Of a stretch of 64,000 nt of DNA, positions 52,898 to 62,335 are shown in pieces. Source of the stretch: Natronospirales bacterium (lineage in GTDB: Bacteria > Pseudomonadota > Gammaproteobacteria > Natronospirales > REEB76); the NCBI GenBank assembly GCA_021792635.1, contig JAJYUH010000003.1, positions 165,795 to 229,794 of the forward strand, read 5' to 3'. The notes beneath the pieces were generated by a model that did not search any database, had not been told where the DNA came from, and saw only the letters and a list, made by a program, of their open reading frames with translations. Made by a program: the position numbers and the translations under genes. Numbering within the stretch: position 1 is the first letter of the stretch; each line of letters begins with the position of its first letter.

Positions 52898-53770
52898 TCA
52901 AAGCGGTGTTGCAATTCGCGCACCCATGCGTACGGCAGCGCCGCTCAGCAGTCCTGCGTCCCAGCGGATGCGCGCGCGGCTGAACAAGAGGATCACCGTG
53001 GAGCCCATGTTGAAACGCCCCAGCTCCGCGCCCCGCTTCAGTACCACATCGCCGTCTTCATATTTCCGTGCACGCAGCGTGTGCCGATGCGCAGGTGTGA
53101 TCTCGCTGGCCCAAACGGTTTCGATGCTGCCGACATTCAGGGCCCCCACCAGCACCAGTGCCATTTGGCCTGTGATCGTATCGAATACCGTAACGACACG
53201 CTCGTTGCGCGCGAACAGCCGCGGTACGGCGCGGGTGGCGGGCGGGTTGACGCTGAACAGCCGCCCCGGCACGTGCAGCATGTGCCGCAGGGTTCCGTCC
53301 AGCGGCATGTGGATGCGATGATAGTTTCCTGGGGACAGATAGAGCGTCGCGAATTCACCGCCGGCGAAAGTATTGGCGAGGGTCGTGTCGCCGCCCAGCA
53401 GTTCGAGTACGCTGAAGTCCCTTCCCTTAGCCTGGAAAATATAACCTTCCTGCACGCTGCCGCACTGGCTTACGGTACCATCCACAGGACAGACGATTGA
53501 CCCGGGCTCCAAGGCGAGCGGGCGCGCGTCCTTTTGCAGTGCACGGGTAAAGAAGGCGTTGAAGCAAGGATAAGCATCAATATCCGGCGCCGCCGCCTCG
53601 TTCATGTTGACCCCGAAGCGGCGGATGAAATACCGGATCAGCCGGTTCTTGACTGCGGGCTTCTCGATACGGGTCAGCCGGTACACGATGCGCGCAATGG
53701 CATGCTGCGGCAGCACATACTGCGGTGCGGTCCTGAGCCAATCGAAGAAAGAGGTTCCGCTGTCACTCAT
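52898..53770 (-). CDS. psd: Phosphatidylserine decarboxylase proenzyme
   Basis: Psd makes phosphatidylethanolamine from phosphatidylserine. The 290 aa proenzyme has NAFFTRALQ near residue 70, VDGTVSQCG near residue 95, PGNYHRIHMPLDG near residue 146 and the self-cleavage site FNMGSTVI near residue 254 (Met-Gly-Ser-Thr where E. coli has Leu-Gly-Ser-Thr), whose Ser becomes the pyruvoyl cofactor. It follows PCuAC by 14 bp. Confidence 0.94.
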   Translation of the reverse strand: MSDSGTSFFDWLRTAPQYVLPQHAIARIVYRLTRIEKPAVKNRLIRYFIRRFGVNMNEAAAPDIDAYPCFNAFFTRALQKDARPLALEPGSIVCPVDGTVSQCGSVQEGYIFQAKGRDFSVLELLGGDTTLANTFAGGEFATLYLSPGNYHRIHMPLDGTLRHMLHVPGRLFSVNPPATRAVPRLFARNERVVTVFDTITGQMALVLVGALNVGSIETVWASEITPAHRHTLRARKYEDGDVVLKRGAELGRFNMGSTVILLFSRARIRWDAGLLSGAAVRMGARIATPL

Positions 53771-53784
53771 GCGTCTGTACTGTT

Positions 53785-54231
53785 TCAGTGCCGCGGGTTA
53801 TCACGGCGTACCGGCGCCATGATGGTGAGGGAGGAATGATCGGAAAACCGCAGCGTCAAGGTCACAAGGTCACCGTCAAAAAACCGTTTGCGGGGTTTGA
53901 TGAGTATAAGGTGAGCACCGCCCGGCACAAGCACGATACTCTTGTGCGGCGGAATGCCGAGGGTTGTTACCGGTTCCAGTTCACCCCTGTTGCTGTGTTG
54001 CAGTTTGCGGTACATCATGACGGAATTAAAATCCGGACTGGTAATGCCCACCACGGCAAGAGGCCGGTTGGAAAAATTCTCCAGCGTAAAGTAGCCGGCC
54101 AGTTGCTGGACCCCGGGGGGCGCTTCGCGGATCCAGACGTGACTGACGCCCGTAACCGGGCCTTCCGCATTGACTGTGATCGGCATGAAGAAGAAGGCAG
54201 CAAAAAGCAGCGGCGGCAATTTGCGCAACAT
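53785..54231 (-). CDS. PCu(A)C-domain protein with altered copper ligands
   Basis: The 148 aa protein has a signal peptide (PPLLFAAFFFMPITVNA) and a PCu(A)C fold, normally a periplasmic copper chaperone for cytochrome oxidase. The usual ligands are a His and Met early, then Met, and HLML(M) late; here the early region is NSVMMYRKLQHSNRGELEPV and the late one is GGAHLILI, so Met ligands look lost. It may no longer bind copper as usual. It overlaps the sco stop by one base (TGATG). Confidence 0.82.
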   Translation of the reverse strand: MLRKLPPLLFAAFFFMPITVNAEGPVTGVSHVWIREAPPGVQQLAGYFTLENFSNRPLAVVGITSPDFNSVMMYRKLQHSNRGELEPVTTLGIPPHKSIVLVPGGAHLILIKPRKRFFDGDLVTLTLRFSDHSSLTIMAPVRRDNPRH

Positions 54232-54866
54232 CAGCGTTCTCCGTAATACTTGATAATGGCGCGGTAATCTGCGGCCATGCGTCCGGAAATCATGGGTGGA
54301 GTATAAATGGCGGCTTCCCGGTTTGCGGGGTTGATCAGGAATACCACCGATGAGTGGTCCACAGTATAGTTACCGGATTGATCCGGCGGATCATAAGAAA
54401 ACGCCACACCCAGCGGTGCGGTGAGGGCGCGCAGATCAGCCACCGTGCCGGTCACCCCCGTGAAGGCCGGGTTGAAGTGTCGCACATAGCGCACGAGCAA
54501 TGCCGGCGTATCCCGCTTCGGATCCAGGGAGATGAAATACACCTGCGGCCGTTCCGCGGTCGGCAGGTCTGCAAGCTCCCCGGCCATCTGGTTGAGATCC
54601 GCGAGGGTGGCGGGGCAGATATCGGTGCAGTGGGTATAACCGAAATAGAGCAGACTCCAGTGGCCGCCGAGGCTTGCTCTGGTGAAAGGCACGCCGCGGT
54701 CATCTACCAGGCTGAAGGCAGGCAGGGATTTCGGCGGACGCAGCAGCAGGGCGGCGGTCTTCGGCGCCGATCCGGGACGGCCTAAGGTCCGGTAACCGAT
54801 GCCGAGACCGACAAGGATGGCCACGATGGCGGCCACAACGAAGAGCAAAATCCGTCCGGTATGCAT
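54231..54866 (-). CDS. SCO1/SenC family copper protein
   Basis: Sco proteins deliver copper to the CuA site of cytochrome oxidase and keep cysteines reduced. The 211 aa protein has an N-terminal membrane anchor (ILLFVVAAIVAILVGLGIGY), the CTDIC motif near residue 81 and the distal ligand His in TVDHSSVVFLI near residue 170, so copper binding is intact. It is cotranscribed with the PCuAC gene and psd; no oxidase genes are in the window. Confidence 0.9.
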   Translation of the reverse strand: MHTGRILLFVVAAIVAILVGLGIGYRTLGRPGSAPKTAALLLRPPKSLPAFSLVDDRGVPFTRASLGGHWSLLYFGYTHCTDICPATLADLNQMAGELADLPTAERPQVYFISLDPKRDTPALLVRYVRHFNPAFTGVTGTVADLRALTAPLGVAFSYDPPDQSGNYTVDHSSVVFLINPANREAAIYTPPMISGRMAADYRAIIKYYGER

Positions 54867-54939
54867 GCGCGAATTATGCCACGCCGGGCCGGAGGCCGTG
54901 CATTTCGTTTATCATAAGCCGCGTAACGATGGGAATCCC

Positions 54940-55875
54940 ATGGAAGCATTCGAGGAAATCAGCCCCAAACTGCATACCCCTGCGGATTTCGTCCGCTGGG
55001 GCGCGAGCGCGTTCAACCGCGCCAAGTTGCATTTTGGACACGGCACGTCCAACGCCGTGGACGAAGCGCTGAACCTGACGTTACACGCGCTCTGTCTCGA
55101 TCACGATATTCCTCCGTGGTTGCTGGACAGCCGGTTGACGGATAGCGAGAAGCGTGCGGTTTATGATTTGCTGCGTCGTCGCGTGGATGAACGTAAACCC
55201 CATGCATATATAACCAACCATGCGCGCTTCGCAGGACTGGATTTCCATGTGGACGAGCGCGTGCTGGTACCGCGCTCGCCCATCGCCGAGCTGATCGAGA
55301 GAAATTTCGATCCGTGGATTGAGGCGGAGCGTGTACACCGTGTGCTGGATGTGTGTACCGGCAGTGGCTGCATCGCCATTGCCTGCGCGCACGCATTTCC
55401 CCATGCCGCGGTGGATGCGACGGATATTTCCGACGATGCCCTGGCAGTGGCGCACCTCAATGTGCAACGTCACTGCATGCAAGAACGCGTCCATCTGCGC
55501 AAGGCCGATATGTTCGATGATTTGCCGTTCGCACACTACGACATCATCGTGAGCAATCCGCCGTATGTGGATGCCGATGACATGGCGACGCTGCCCGACG
55601 AACACCGTCAGGAACCGCGACTGGGTCTGGCTGCGGGTGAGGATGGTCTGGATTTGGTGCGCCGCATCCTGACGGATGCGGCAACTTACCTTATGCCCGA
55701 CGGCATCCTGGTGGTGGAAGTGGGCAACAGCCGCTGGGCGCTGGAACATGCCTACCCGCACGTGCCGTTTACCTGGCTGGATTTTCAGCGTGGCCACGCC
55801 GAGGTGTTCCTGCTGACAGCCGAGCAGCTTATGGCGGTGCAAGAACCGCGGAAGCGAGTGCAACATGTGCGCTAA
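54940..55875 (+). CDS. prmB: 50S ribosomal protein L3 glutamine methyltransferase
   Basis: PrmB methylates Gln150 of ribosomal protein L3. The 311 aa protein has an N-terminal substrate domain and a SAM domain with [14 protein letters not shown] near residue 139 and the NPPY motif ([12 protein letters not shown] near residue 205) that binds the Gln side chain. It lacks features of PrmC. ATG 54940 has GGGAAT upstream. It precedes aroC, as in E. coli. Confidence 0.93.
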   Translation: MEAFEEISPKLHTPADFVRWGASAFNRAKLHFGHGTSNAVDEALNLTLHALCLDHDIPPWLLDSRLTDSEKRAVYDLLRRRVDERKPHAYITNHARFAGLDFHVDERVLVPRSPIAELIERNFDPWIEAERVHRVLDVCTGSGCIAIACAHAFPHAAVDATDISDDALAVAHLNVQRHCMQERVHLRKADMFDDLPFAHYDIIVSNPPYVDADDMATLPDEHRQEPRLGLAAGEDGLDLVRRILTDAATYLMPDGILVVEVGNSRWALEHAYPHVPFTWLDFQRGHAEVFLLTAEQLMAVQEPRKRVQHVR

Positions 55876-55961
55876 TGTCTTTGACGACAGGCAAGCCGCA
55901 GTTAGGCAAGCGTGCGGTGGACATTCATCGCAGCAAGCGACCGGCGACAGGAAGCGGGCAC

Positions 55962-57068
55962 GTGTCGGGTAATACTTTCGGGCATCTTTTCCGCGTCACT
56001 ACGTTCGGTGAATCCCATGGATACGCCCTTGGCTGCATCGTGGACGGCTGCCCCCCAGGCATGGAATTGAGCGAGGCGGACATCCAGCACGACCTGGAGC
56101 GGCGCCGCTCCGGCACCTCGCGCCATACCTCACAACGGCACGAAGCAGACCGGGTACAAATCCTGTCGGGCGTATTTGAGGGCAGCACCACCGGTACGCC
56201 TATCGGACTCCTTATAGAAAATACCGATCAGCGGCCGAAAGACTACGAGGCCATCAAAGACCGATTCCGGCCGGGGCACGCCGACTATACCTATTTAATG
56301 AAATATGGCCGGCGCGACTACCGCGGCGGCGGACGCTCCTCGGCGCGCGAGACGGTGATGCGCGTGGCCGCTGGCGCGATTGCGCGCAAATACCTGCGGG
56401 AACGTTATGGTGTTGAAATTCGCGGCTGGCTCTCCCAATTGGGTCCGCTGCAACTGGACGCCAAAGATCTGGATGCGGTGGACAGCAATCCCTTCTTTTG
56501 CGCCGACCCGGCACGCATTGCTGAACTCGAAACCTGCCTGGATGCGCTGCGCAAAGAGGGCGACTCCATCGGTGCGCGCGTGACCGTAATTGCCCGCGGC
56601 GTACCGCCCGGCTGGGGTGAGCCGGTATTTGACAAGCTGGATGCAGACATCGCTTCTGCCATGATGGGTATCAACGCGGTTAAGGGCGTGGAGATCGGTG
56701 CCGGTTTCGCGGCAATCCTCCAGAAGGGCAGCGAGCATCGCGATGAGATGACGCCGGCCGGTTTCCTCAGCAACAATGCCGGCGGCATTCTAGGCGGTAT
56801 CTCCACCGGCCAGGACGTGGTGGTGAGTCTCGCCGTCAAGCCCACCTCCAGCATCCGGCTGACCGGCCGCACCATTGATGTGCGCGGTGAACCGACGGAA
56901 ATCAGCGTGCACGGCCGTCATGATCCCTGCGTGGGCTTGCGCGCCACACCCATCGCCGAGGCCATGCTGGCACTGGTGCTCATGGATCACGCGCTGCGGC
57001 AGCGCGGGCAAAATGCCGAAGTGAAACCAGCGTTGCAGCCGCTGGCGTCTTCCGTATCATCGCACTGA
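55962..57068 (+). CDS. aroC: Chorismate synthase
   Basis: AroC converts EPSP to chorismate using reduced FMN. The 368 aa protein starts [19 protein letters not shown] and has [50 protein letters not shown] and [14 protein letters not shown], the FMN- and substrate-binding motifs. GTG 55962 (AGGAAG upstream) gives the family N-terminus. An ATG at 55875 overlapping the prmB stop (TAATG) is also in frame and could add 29 residues. Confidence 0.94.
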   Translation: MSGNTFGHLFRVTTFGESHGYALGCIVDGCPPGMELSEADIQHDLERRRSGTSRHTSQRHEADRVQILSGVFEGSTTGTPIGLLIENTDQRPKDYEAIKDRFRPGHADYTYLMKYGRRDYRGGGRSSARETVMRVAAGAIARKYLRERYGVEIRGWLSQLGPLQLDAKDLDAVDSNPFFCADPARIAELETCLDALRKEGDSIGARVTVIARGVPPGWGEPVFDKLDADIASAMMGINAVKGVEIGAGFAAILQKGSEHRDEMTPAGFLSNNAGGILGGISTGQDVVVSLAVKPTSSIRLTGRTIDVRGEPTEISVHGRHDPCVGLRATPIAEAMLALVLMDHALRQRGQNAEVKPALQPLASSVSSH

Positions 57069-57132
57069 GGTAACCAGTGCGCGCTGGAATGACGCAGTAT
57101 GAAATACGTCTGCTGGATTTTCCGGAGTCAGT

Positions 57133-58155
57133 GTGAAGACATTTGATGTGGCCGTCGTGGGTGTCACGGGGGCGGTCGGCGCCAGCATGCTCGAGATTCT
57201 GGCGGACCGGAAGTTTCCCGTGGGCAGGGTGCACGCATTGGCGAGCAAGCGCTCCGTCGGCAAGCGTGTACCATTCAATGGCGGTGAGCTGAAAGTCGAG
57301 GACCTTGCCGGGTTCGATTTCTCCAAAGTGCAGCTCGGCCTGTTCTCCGCCGGTTCCGGGGTTTCGGCAGAATATGCCCCAAGAGCCGCCGCCGCCGGTT
57401 GCGTGGTCATTGATAACACTGCGCGCTTCCGCTACGACGCGGATGTCCCGCTGGTGGTGCCGGAAGTGAATCCGCACGCCCTGGGCCAGTATAGAAACCG
57501 CGGCATCGTCGCCAATCCCAATTGTTCCACTATCCAGATGGTGGTGGCTCTCAAACCCATATATGACGCGGTGGGTATTGAACGCATCAATGTGGCTACC
57601 TATCAATCGGTGTCCGGCGCAGGTACGCGCGCCATAGAGGAGCTGGTGCGGCAGACGACCCTGTTGTTGAATGGCAAGCCGCCGGGTAAGAGCGGCAAGT
57701 TCCCCAAGCAGATTGCCTTCAACGCCCTGCCGCATATTGATGAATTCCAGGACAACGGCTACACCCGCGAGGAGATGAAGATCCTGTGGGAGACCCGCAA
57801 GATACTGGGTGATGAAACCATCCGGGTTAACGCCACCGCGGTGCGGGTGCCGGTGTTCTACGGCCATTCCGAGGCGCTGCATATTGAAACCCGGGAGAAG
57901 ATTACCGCCGGGCAGGCGCGAGCCCTGTTGCGGAAGGCCCCCGGAGTGGAAGTCCTGGATGAGCGCCGCAAGGCGGGCTACCCCACGGCGGTCACCGAGG
58001 CGGCCCGCCGGGACGCGGTGTTCGTGGGGCGTATCCGCGAGGACATTTCCCATCCCCAAGGGCTGGATCTGTGGGTAGTGGCCGACAACATCCGCAAGGG
58101 GGCGGCCCTGAATAGCATCCAGCTGGCGGAGTTATTGGTGAAAAGCTATTTATAA
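57133..58155 (+). CDS. asd: Aspartate-semialdehyde dehydrogenase
   Basis: Asd reduces aspartyl phosphate to the semialdehyde, feeding lysine, methionine and threonine synthesis. The 340 aa protein has VGVTGAVGASMLEIL near residue 8 (nucleotide), the catalytic Cys in IVANPNCSTIQM near residue 131, and GHSEALHIETR near residue 245 with the active-site His. GTG 57133 has CCGGAG upstream. It is 102 bp before fimV, an order seen in Pseudomonas. Confidence 0.94.
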   Translation: MKTFDVAVVGVTGAVGASMLEILADRKFPVGRVHALASKRSVGKRVPFNGGELKVEDLAGFDFSKVQLGLFSAGSGVSAEYAPRAAAAGCVVIDNTARFRYDADVPLVVPEVNPHALGQYRNRGIVANPNCSTIQMVVALKPIYDAVGIERINVATYQSVSGAGTRAIEELVRQTTLLLNGKPPGKSGKFPKQIAFNALPHIDEFQDNGYTREEMKILWETRKILGDETIRVNATAVRVPVFYGHSEALHIETREKITAGQARALLRKAPGVEVLDERRKAGYPTAVTEAARRDAVFVGRIREDISHPQGLDLWVVADNIRKGAALNSIQLAELLVKSYL

Positions 58156-58173
58156 GCTATAGTTAGCCCATTC

Positions 58174-58202
58174 TTGTAAAGCGTATTCTGAGCTGTTAGG
58201 TT
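58174..58202 (+). promoter_or_regulatory. Possible promoter of fimV
   Basis: TTGTAA and TAGGTT are spaced by 17 bp, 55 bp before the ATG at 58257. A hairpin (CCCCAA and TTGGGG) at 58215-58232 falls in the leader. Confidence 0.4.
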
Positions 58203-58214
58203 GAACGTCCATAT

Positions 58215-58232
58215 CCCCAATCCCTGTTGGGG
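58215..58232 (+). other. Small hairpin in the fimV leader
   Basis: CCCCAA and TTGGGG pair around TCCCTG, 25 bp before the fimV start. It is too G-rich and short of T residues to be a terminator and could affect translation. Confidence 0.3.
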
Positions 58233-58256
58233 AATGGGGCGGGGTGGGGAGGAATC

Positions 58257-60740
58257 ATGAGCAAGAAGCTGGCGTTTGTCTTGGCCTTGGCGTCGGCTTT
58301 GCTGCCGCTGGCGGCAAACGCGCTTGGTCTGGGTGAGATCAAGCTGAATTCCGCACTGAATCAGACGTTGAGCGCAGATATTCCCATCGTGGGCGCGGCT
58401 CCCGATGAGATCGGCAGCCTGCACGTCAAAGTGGCGAGCGCAAAGCAGTTCCAGCAAGAGGGCATCCCCATGCCCAACATGCTCAGCCACCTGCAGTTCC
58501 AGGTGTTGCAGGGTCCTGGCGGCAGCGCAAGCGTGCACATCACCAGCACCAAACCGGTGCGTGAACCATTCCTGGATTTTCTGGTGGAGGCCACCTGGGA
58601 TAACGGCGAGCTCATTCGTGAGTACACGGTTTTTCTGAACCCGCCGAATTTCGAAACTGCCACCCAGGCAGCGCCGGCTCCGGCACCCGCTGCAACGCAG
58701 CCCGCCGCCGCGCCTGTGAGCGTACCCGCCACCCCTGCACCGGTTCCTGTTGTGTCCGCGCCCGTGGTAACTGCGCCTGAGCAACCCAGCCAGGCGGCAG
58801 CAACTCCGGTGGTGGCGCCGACGATTGCTGCGGCCACTTCCCCCCTGGGTGGCAACTACGGCCCGATCCGGCGCGGTGAGACGCTTTCGGAGATCGCCCT
58901 GCGCATGCGCCCCCAGGGTGTCACGCTCAATCAGATGATGATCGCCATCTATCGCGCCAATCCCGAAGTCTTCATGCACAACATCAATTTGATGATGGCC
59001 GGGTTTGTGCTGCGTGTGCCTACCATGGCTGATATCCAGTCGGTACGGGTGGCGGAAGCCAATGCCGAGGTGCGCACACAGATTGAAGCATGGCGTGCAA
59101 AGCGTGGGATGGGGACGAGCAGGCATGGCGTGTCTGCTGCAGCAGCACAACCGTCGCTGCAACTGGTGGCTCCATCGTCAGCGGCACAGACGGCAGTGAA
59201 CCAAGTGCCGGGTGCAGGCAAAGGCGGTACCGGCACTGCCGGTAATGCCGCTAAGAGCATGGGCGGTAGCGCGGCCGCATCCGCAGCTACATCGTCGAGC
59301 GCACCGATTGCCGTGCAGAGCAGCAGCCTGGCTGCCGTACAGAGCCAGGCCGGCAAACAAGCGGCTGGCGCGAAGACCACACCGCTCATGCCCGAAAAGC
59401 GGCCGGTTACCACGCCCTTACCCGAGACGGAACCCGCACCGCCCCGGTCCTCAGCGTCGAGCGGTTTACTGGCTTCGCTGATGAACCCATACGTGATCGT
59501 GCTGATTATCATCGTGGTATTGCTGCTTATTGTCGGCACCCTCATCAAGCGCCGTCGCAGCGCAGCTCCCGCCACCGGCAAGTCCGCCAGGATCAAGAAG
59601 CAAGCAGTGAAAAGTGACAACTGGGAAAAGGAAGAAAAAGCGGGTCTCAAGGATGTAACCGCCACCCCGGCCGCGAGCACGCGTGGCAAGCCGGGTGCGG
59701 TTGCTGACCCATCAGCCGGCGGAGCCGCCGCCAAGGATGCTGCGGCGTTCGGCATGACTGCTACCCTCAAGCTGGATGAAGCCGACCCGGTGGCGGAAGC
59801 CGATTTCCACATGGCCTACGGGCTCTACGATCAGGCGGCGGATGTGCTCAAAAAAGCGCTGCGCCAGGATCCGGGCCGGCGCGATCTCAAGGTGAAACTG
59901 CTGGAGGTGTATTTCACCGCCGGCGACCGCTCCAATTTCGTGGAAACCGCGCGCGGTCTGCGCCAGGAAATGGGCGCGGTGCCCGACAAGGATTGGGAAA
60001 ACATTGCCATCATGGGCCGTCAGGTAGCCGCCGATGAAGCGCTTTTCTCCGGCGATGGTACCGGCACTGCCGGCTCCAGCGTGGATATTCCCCTGGACAG
60101 TGGCGGTACCGGTACGACGGTGCATACTGATATGGATCCCCTGGCGGGGGCATTTGACAGCATCCGACCGGTAACCGCACCGGCGGCTACCGCGGCTTCC
60201 CCGGCTGACGAACATGTGCTGGACTTCTCCTTGCCGGACATTGAACCTGTACCAGCCAAGAATAGGTCAGCGCCCCAAGCGGCTTTGACTGGCGGCCCCG
60301 AATTTGATTTGGATAGCCTGACCATGGAACCCGCACCCGCTGCCAGAAAGCCGGCTGCGAAGACAGGAGTATCCACCGTCACGGCGGAGTTCGGGACGGA
60401 TTCCCAGGTGGAGTTCGACAAAGCCCTCAAGGAACTGTCGGACTTTGTCAATACCAACGTACCGCCCCAGGAGGAAGCCACCAAGAGCGGTGCCGCCATG
60501 CATGCGGCCCTGTCGCTGGCTGCGGATGCCGATGTGGGCAGCACCGGCGTGGGTACCGGTACTGGCGCCGGCGAGGAGACCACGGGTCTCAACGAAGTGG
60601 GCACCAAACTGGATCTCGCGCGTGCCTATATTGATATGGGCGACGCCGAGGGCGCCAAGCACATTCTCGATGAAGTGATCGAGGAGGGCGATGCCCAGCA
60701 GAAGCAGGAAGCCCGGAAACTCATGCAGCAACTCGCCTGA
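58257..60740 (+). CDS. fimV: Pilus assembly/hub protein FimV
   Basis: FimV is an inner-membrane scaffold that activates type IV pili and c-di-AMP/cAMP signalling in Pseudomonas. The 827 aa protein has a signal peptide (LAFVLALASALLPLAANA), the FimV-specific GLGEIKLNSALNQTLSADIPIV, a periplasmic LysM-like part (RRGETLSEIALRMRP near residue 205), a long Ala/Pro/Ser linker, one membrane helix (PYVIVLIIIVVLLLIVGTLI near residue 410) and an acidic cytoplasmic part with TPR-like repeats and the conserved C-terminal TKLDLARAYIDMGDAEGAKHILDEV. Confidence 0.93.
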   Translation: MSKKLAFVLALASALLPLAANALGLGEIKLNSALNQTLSADIPIVGAAPDEIGSLHVKVASAKQFQQEGIPMPNMLSHLQFQVLQGPGGSASVHITSTKPVREPFLDFLVEATWDNGELIREYTVFLNPPNFETATQAAPAPAPAATQPAAAPVSVPATPAPVPVVSAPVVTAPEQPSQAAATPVVAPTIAAATSPLGGNYGPIRRGETLSEIALRMRPQGVTLNQMMIAIYRANPEVFMHNINLMMAGFVLRVPTMADIQSVRVAEANAEVRTQIEAWRAKRGMGTSRHGVSAAAAQPSLQLVAPSSAAQTAVNQVPGAGKGGTGTAGNAAKSMGGSAAASAATSSSAPIAVQSSSLAAVQSQAGKQAAGAKTTPLMPEKRPVTTPLPETEPAPPRSSASSGLLASLMNPYVIVLIIIVVLLLIVGTLIKRRRSAAPATGKSARIKKQAVKSDNWEKEEKAGLKDVTATPAASTRGKPGAVADPSAGGAAAKDAAAFGMTATLKLDEADPVAEADFHMAYGLYDQAADVLKKALRQDPGRRDLKVKLLEVYFTAGDRSNFVETARGLRQEMGAVPDKDWENIAIMGRQVAADEALFSGDGTGTAGSSVDIPLDSGGTGTTVHTDMDPLAGAFDSIRPVTAPAATAASPADEHVLDFSLPDIEPVPAKNRSAPQAALTGGPEFDLDSLTMEPAPAARKPAAKTGVSTVTAEFGTDSQVEFDKALKELSDFVNTNVPPQEEATKSGAAMHAALSLAADADVGSTGVGTGTGAGEETTGLNEVGTKLDLARAYIDMGDAEGAKHILDEVIEEGDAQQKQEARKLMQQLA

Positions 60741-60753
60741 ACAGGCCAGGTAG

Positions 60754-60771
60754 CCCACCGCATCGGGTGGG
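60754..60771 (+). terminator. Hairpin after fimV
   Basis: CCCACC and GGTGGG pair around GCATCG, 13 bp after the fimV stop. It lacks a T-run and could be part of a longer structure with flanking AGGC/GCCT. It may end fimV mRNA or act with a factor. Confidence 0.4.
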
Positions 60772-60881
60772 AATGCCTGCGCGTAGCCATGTTGTCATTG
60801 ATTCTTACCGGCAGCTCGCTGTGACCCGGTGGGTGCGCGTTTTATTCTGTTGTCATCCCCTATACCCGGTCTTGGAATCCG

Positions 60882-61682
60882 ATGGCACGCCTGGCACTTG
60901 GCATCGAGTATGACGGTACGGCTTTCATGGGCTGGCAACGCCAGTCGCATGCGGGCCGGACCGTGCAGGGTTGTATCGAAGTGGCCATCGCGAAGGTGGC
61001 CAACCATTCGGTCGAGATCACCTGCGCCGGACGTACGGATGCGGGCGTGCATGCCGCCGGTCAGGTGGCGCACTTTGACACGCACGCACAGCGCAGTCTG
61101 CGTGGCTGGTTGCTGGGACTCAATTCCAATCTGCCGGCGGATATTGCGGTGAACTGGGTCAGGGAAGCACCCGCAGGATTTCATGCACGCTATCATGCAC
61201 TGGCGCGCCAGTACCGCTACACCATTATCAACCGGCTCACGCGTCCCGCCGTAGGGCGTGCACAGGCAGCCTGGGTGCACCGCTCCCTGGATGCGACACG
61301 CATGCAAGCGGCCGCGCGCCATCTTCTGGGCGAGCATGATTTCTCCGCCTTTCGTGCGGTGGAGTGCCAGGCCCGTTCGCCGGTACGTACCGTGCACCGC
61401 ATTGATGTGCGCCGCGAAATGGAATGCGTGCTGATTGATGTGGTCGCCAACGGGTTTCTGCATCACATGGTACGCAATATCGCGGGCGTATTGATTGCCG
61501 TCGGCGAGGGCAGGCAGGACGACGATTGGTCGCGGCGGGTGCTGGCGGGCCGGGATCGTACTCTGGGCGGCGTTACCGCGGCACCTCAAGGCTTGTGCCT
61601 GATGGCGGTATGGTATCCGCCGGTTTACGGGATTCCCGTCCCGGAGGGCGCACTGTGCAACGGCCTTTCTGTTAACCTTTAG
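60882..61682 (+). CDS. truA: tRNA pseudouridine(38-40) synthase
   Basis: TruA isomerises uridines at positions 38-40 of the tRNA anticodon stem. The 266 aa protein starts MARLALGIEYDGTAFMGWQRQ and has the catalytic Asp in GRTDAGVHAAGQVAHFDT near residue 52, plus GFLHHMVRNIAG near residue 192. It follows fimV by 141 bp and precedes trpF by 26 bp, the asd-fimV-truA-trpF order found in Pseudomonas and relatives. Confidence 0.95.
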   Translation: MARLALGIEYDGTAFMGWQRQSHAGRTVQGCIEVAIAKVANHSVEITCAGRTDAGVHAAGQVAHFDTHAQRSLRGWLLGLNSNLPADIAVNWVREAPAGFHARYHALARQYRYTIINRLTRPAVGRAQAAWVHRSLDATRMQAAARHLLGEHDFSAFRAVECQARSPVRTVHRIDVRREMECVLIDVVANGFLHHMVRNIAGVLIAVGEGRQDDDWSRRVLAGRDRTLGGVTAAPQGLCLMAVWYPPVYGIPVPEGALCNGLSVNL

Positions 61683-61708
61683 CTGTTTCAGCGGCGGGTA
61701 ATATTCAG

Positions 61709-62335
61709 GTGCGCGTAAGGATCAAAATTTGCGGCATGACGCGCACGGAAGATATTCAAGCGGCGGCACGCCTGGGTGTGGACGCCGTGGGATTGGTGTT
61801 TTATGCGGAAAGCGCGCGTTATATATCGGTGGAGCAGGCCCGGATTCTCGCAGACGCCGCACCGGTATTCGTCACGGTCACGGGATTATTCCTGAATCCC
61901 GCGCGCGCAGACGTCCAACGCGTGCTGGACAGCGTGCGTATGGATCTGCTGCAGTTTCATGGTGAAGAAGCGCCGGAATTCTGCCGTGCATTCGGGCGTC
62001 CTTACCTCAAGGCGGTGCCCATGGGCGGCCGGGCGGATATAAATGAATATGCGCGGAAGTATGCCGATGCGGCTGCGTTGCTGCTGGACAGTCATACCGC
62101 AGGCCAGAAAGGCGGTACGGGCGTGAGCTTTGACTGGTCCGGCGTACCGCAATCGGCCCGCCCGCCGGTGATTCTCGCCGGCGGTCTGCGCGCGGATAAC
62201 GTGGCGGCCGCCATCCGCATGGTGCGCCCGCGTGGCGTAGATGTATCCAGCGGCGTCGAGTGTGCACCGGGTATCAAGGATGCCGCCAAGATGGCCGAGT
62301 TTGTACGCGAGGTGAACCGTGCTACGGCTGAATGA
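61709..62335 (+). CDS. trpF: Phosphoribosylanthranilate isomerase
   Basis: TrpF converts PRA to CdRP in tryptophan synthesis. The 208 aa TIM-barrel protein has [12 protein letters not shown] near residue 4 (catalytic Cys), [14 protein letters not shown] near residue 77, LLLDSH near residue 128 (Asp) and [16 protein letters not shown] near residue 152. GTG start 61709. It overlaps trpB by 17 bp. It is separate from TrpC, as in pseudomonads, not fused as in E. coli. Confidence 0.94.
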   Translation: MRVRIKICGMTRTEDIQAAARLGVDAVGLVFYAESARYISVEQARILADAAPVFVTVTGLFLNPARADVQRVLDSVRMDLLQFHGEEAPEFCRAFGRPYLKAVPMGGRADINEYARKYADAAALLLDSHTAGQKGGTGVSFDWSGVPQSARPPVILAGGLRADNVAAAIRMVRPRGVDVSSGVECAPGIKDAAKMAEFVREVNRATAE

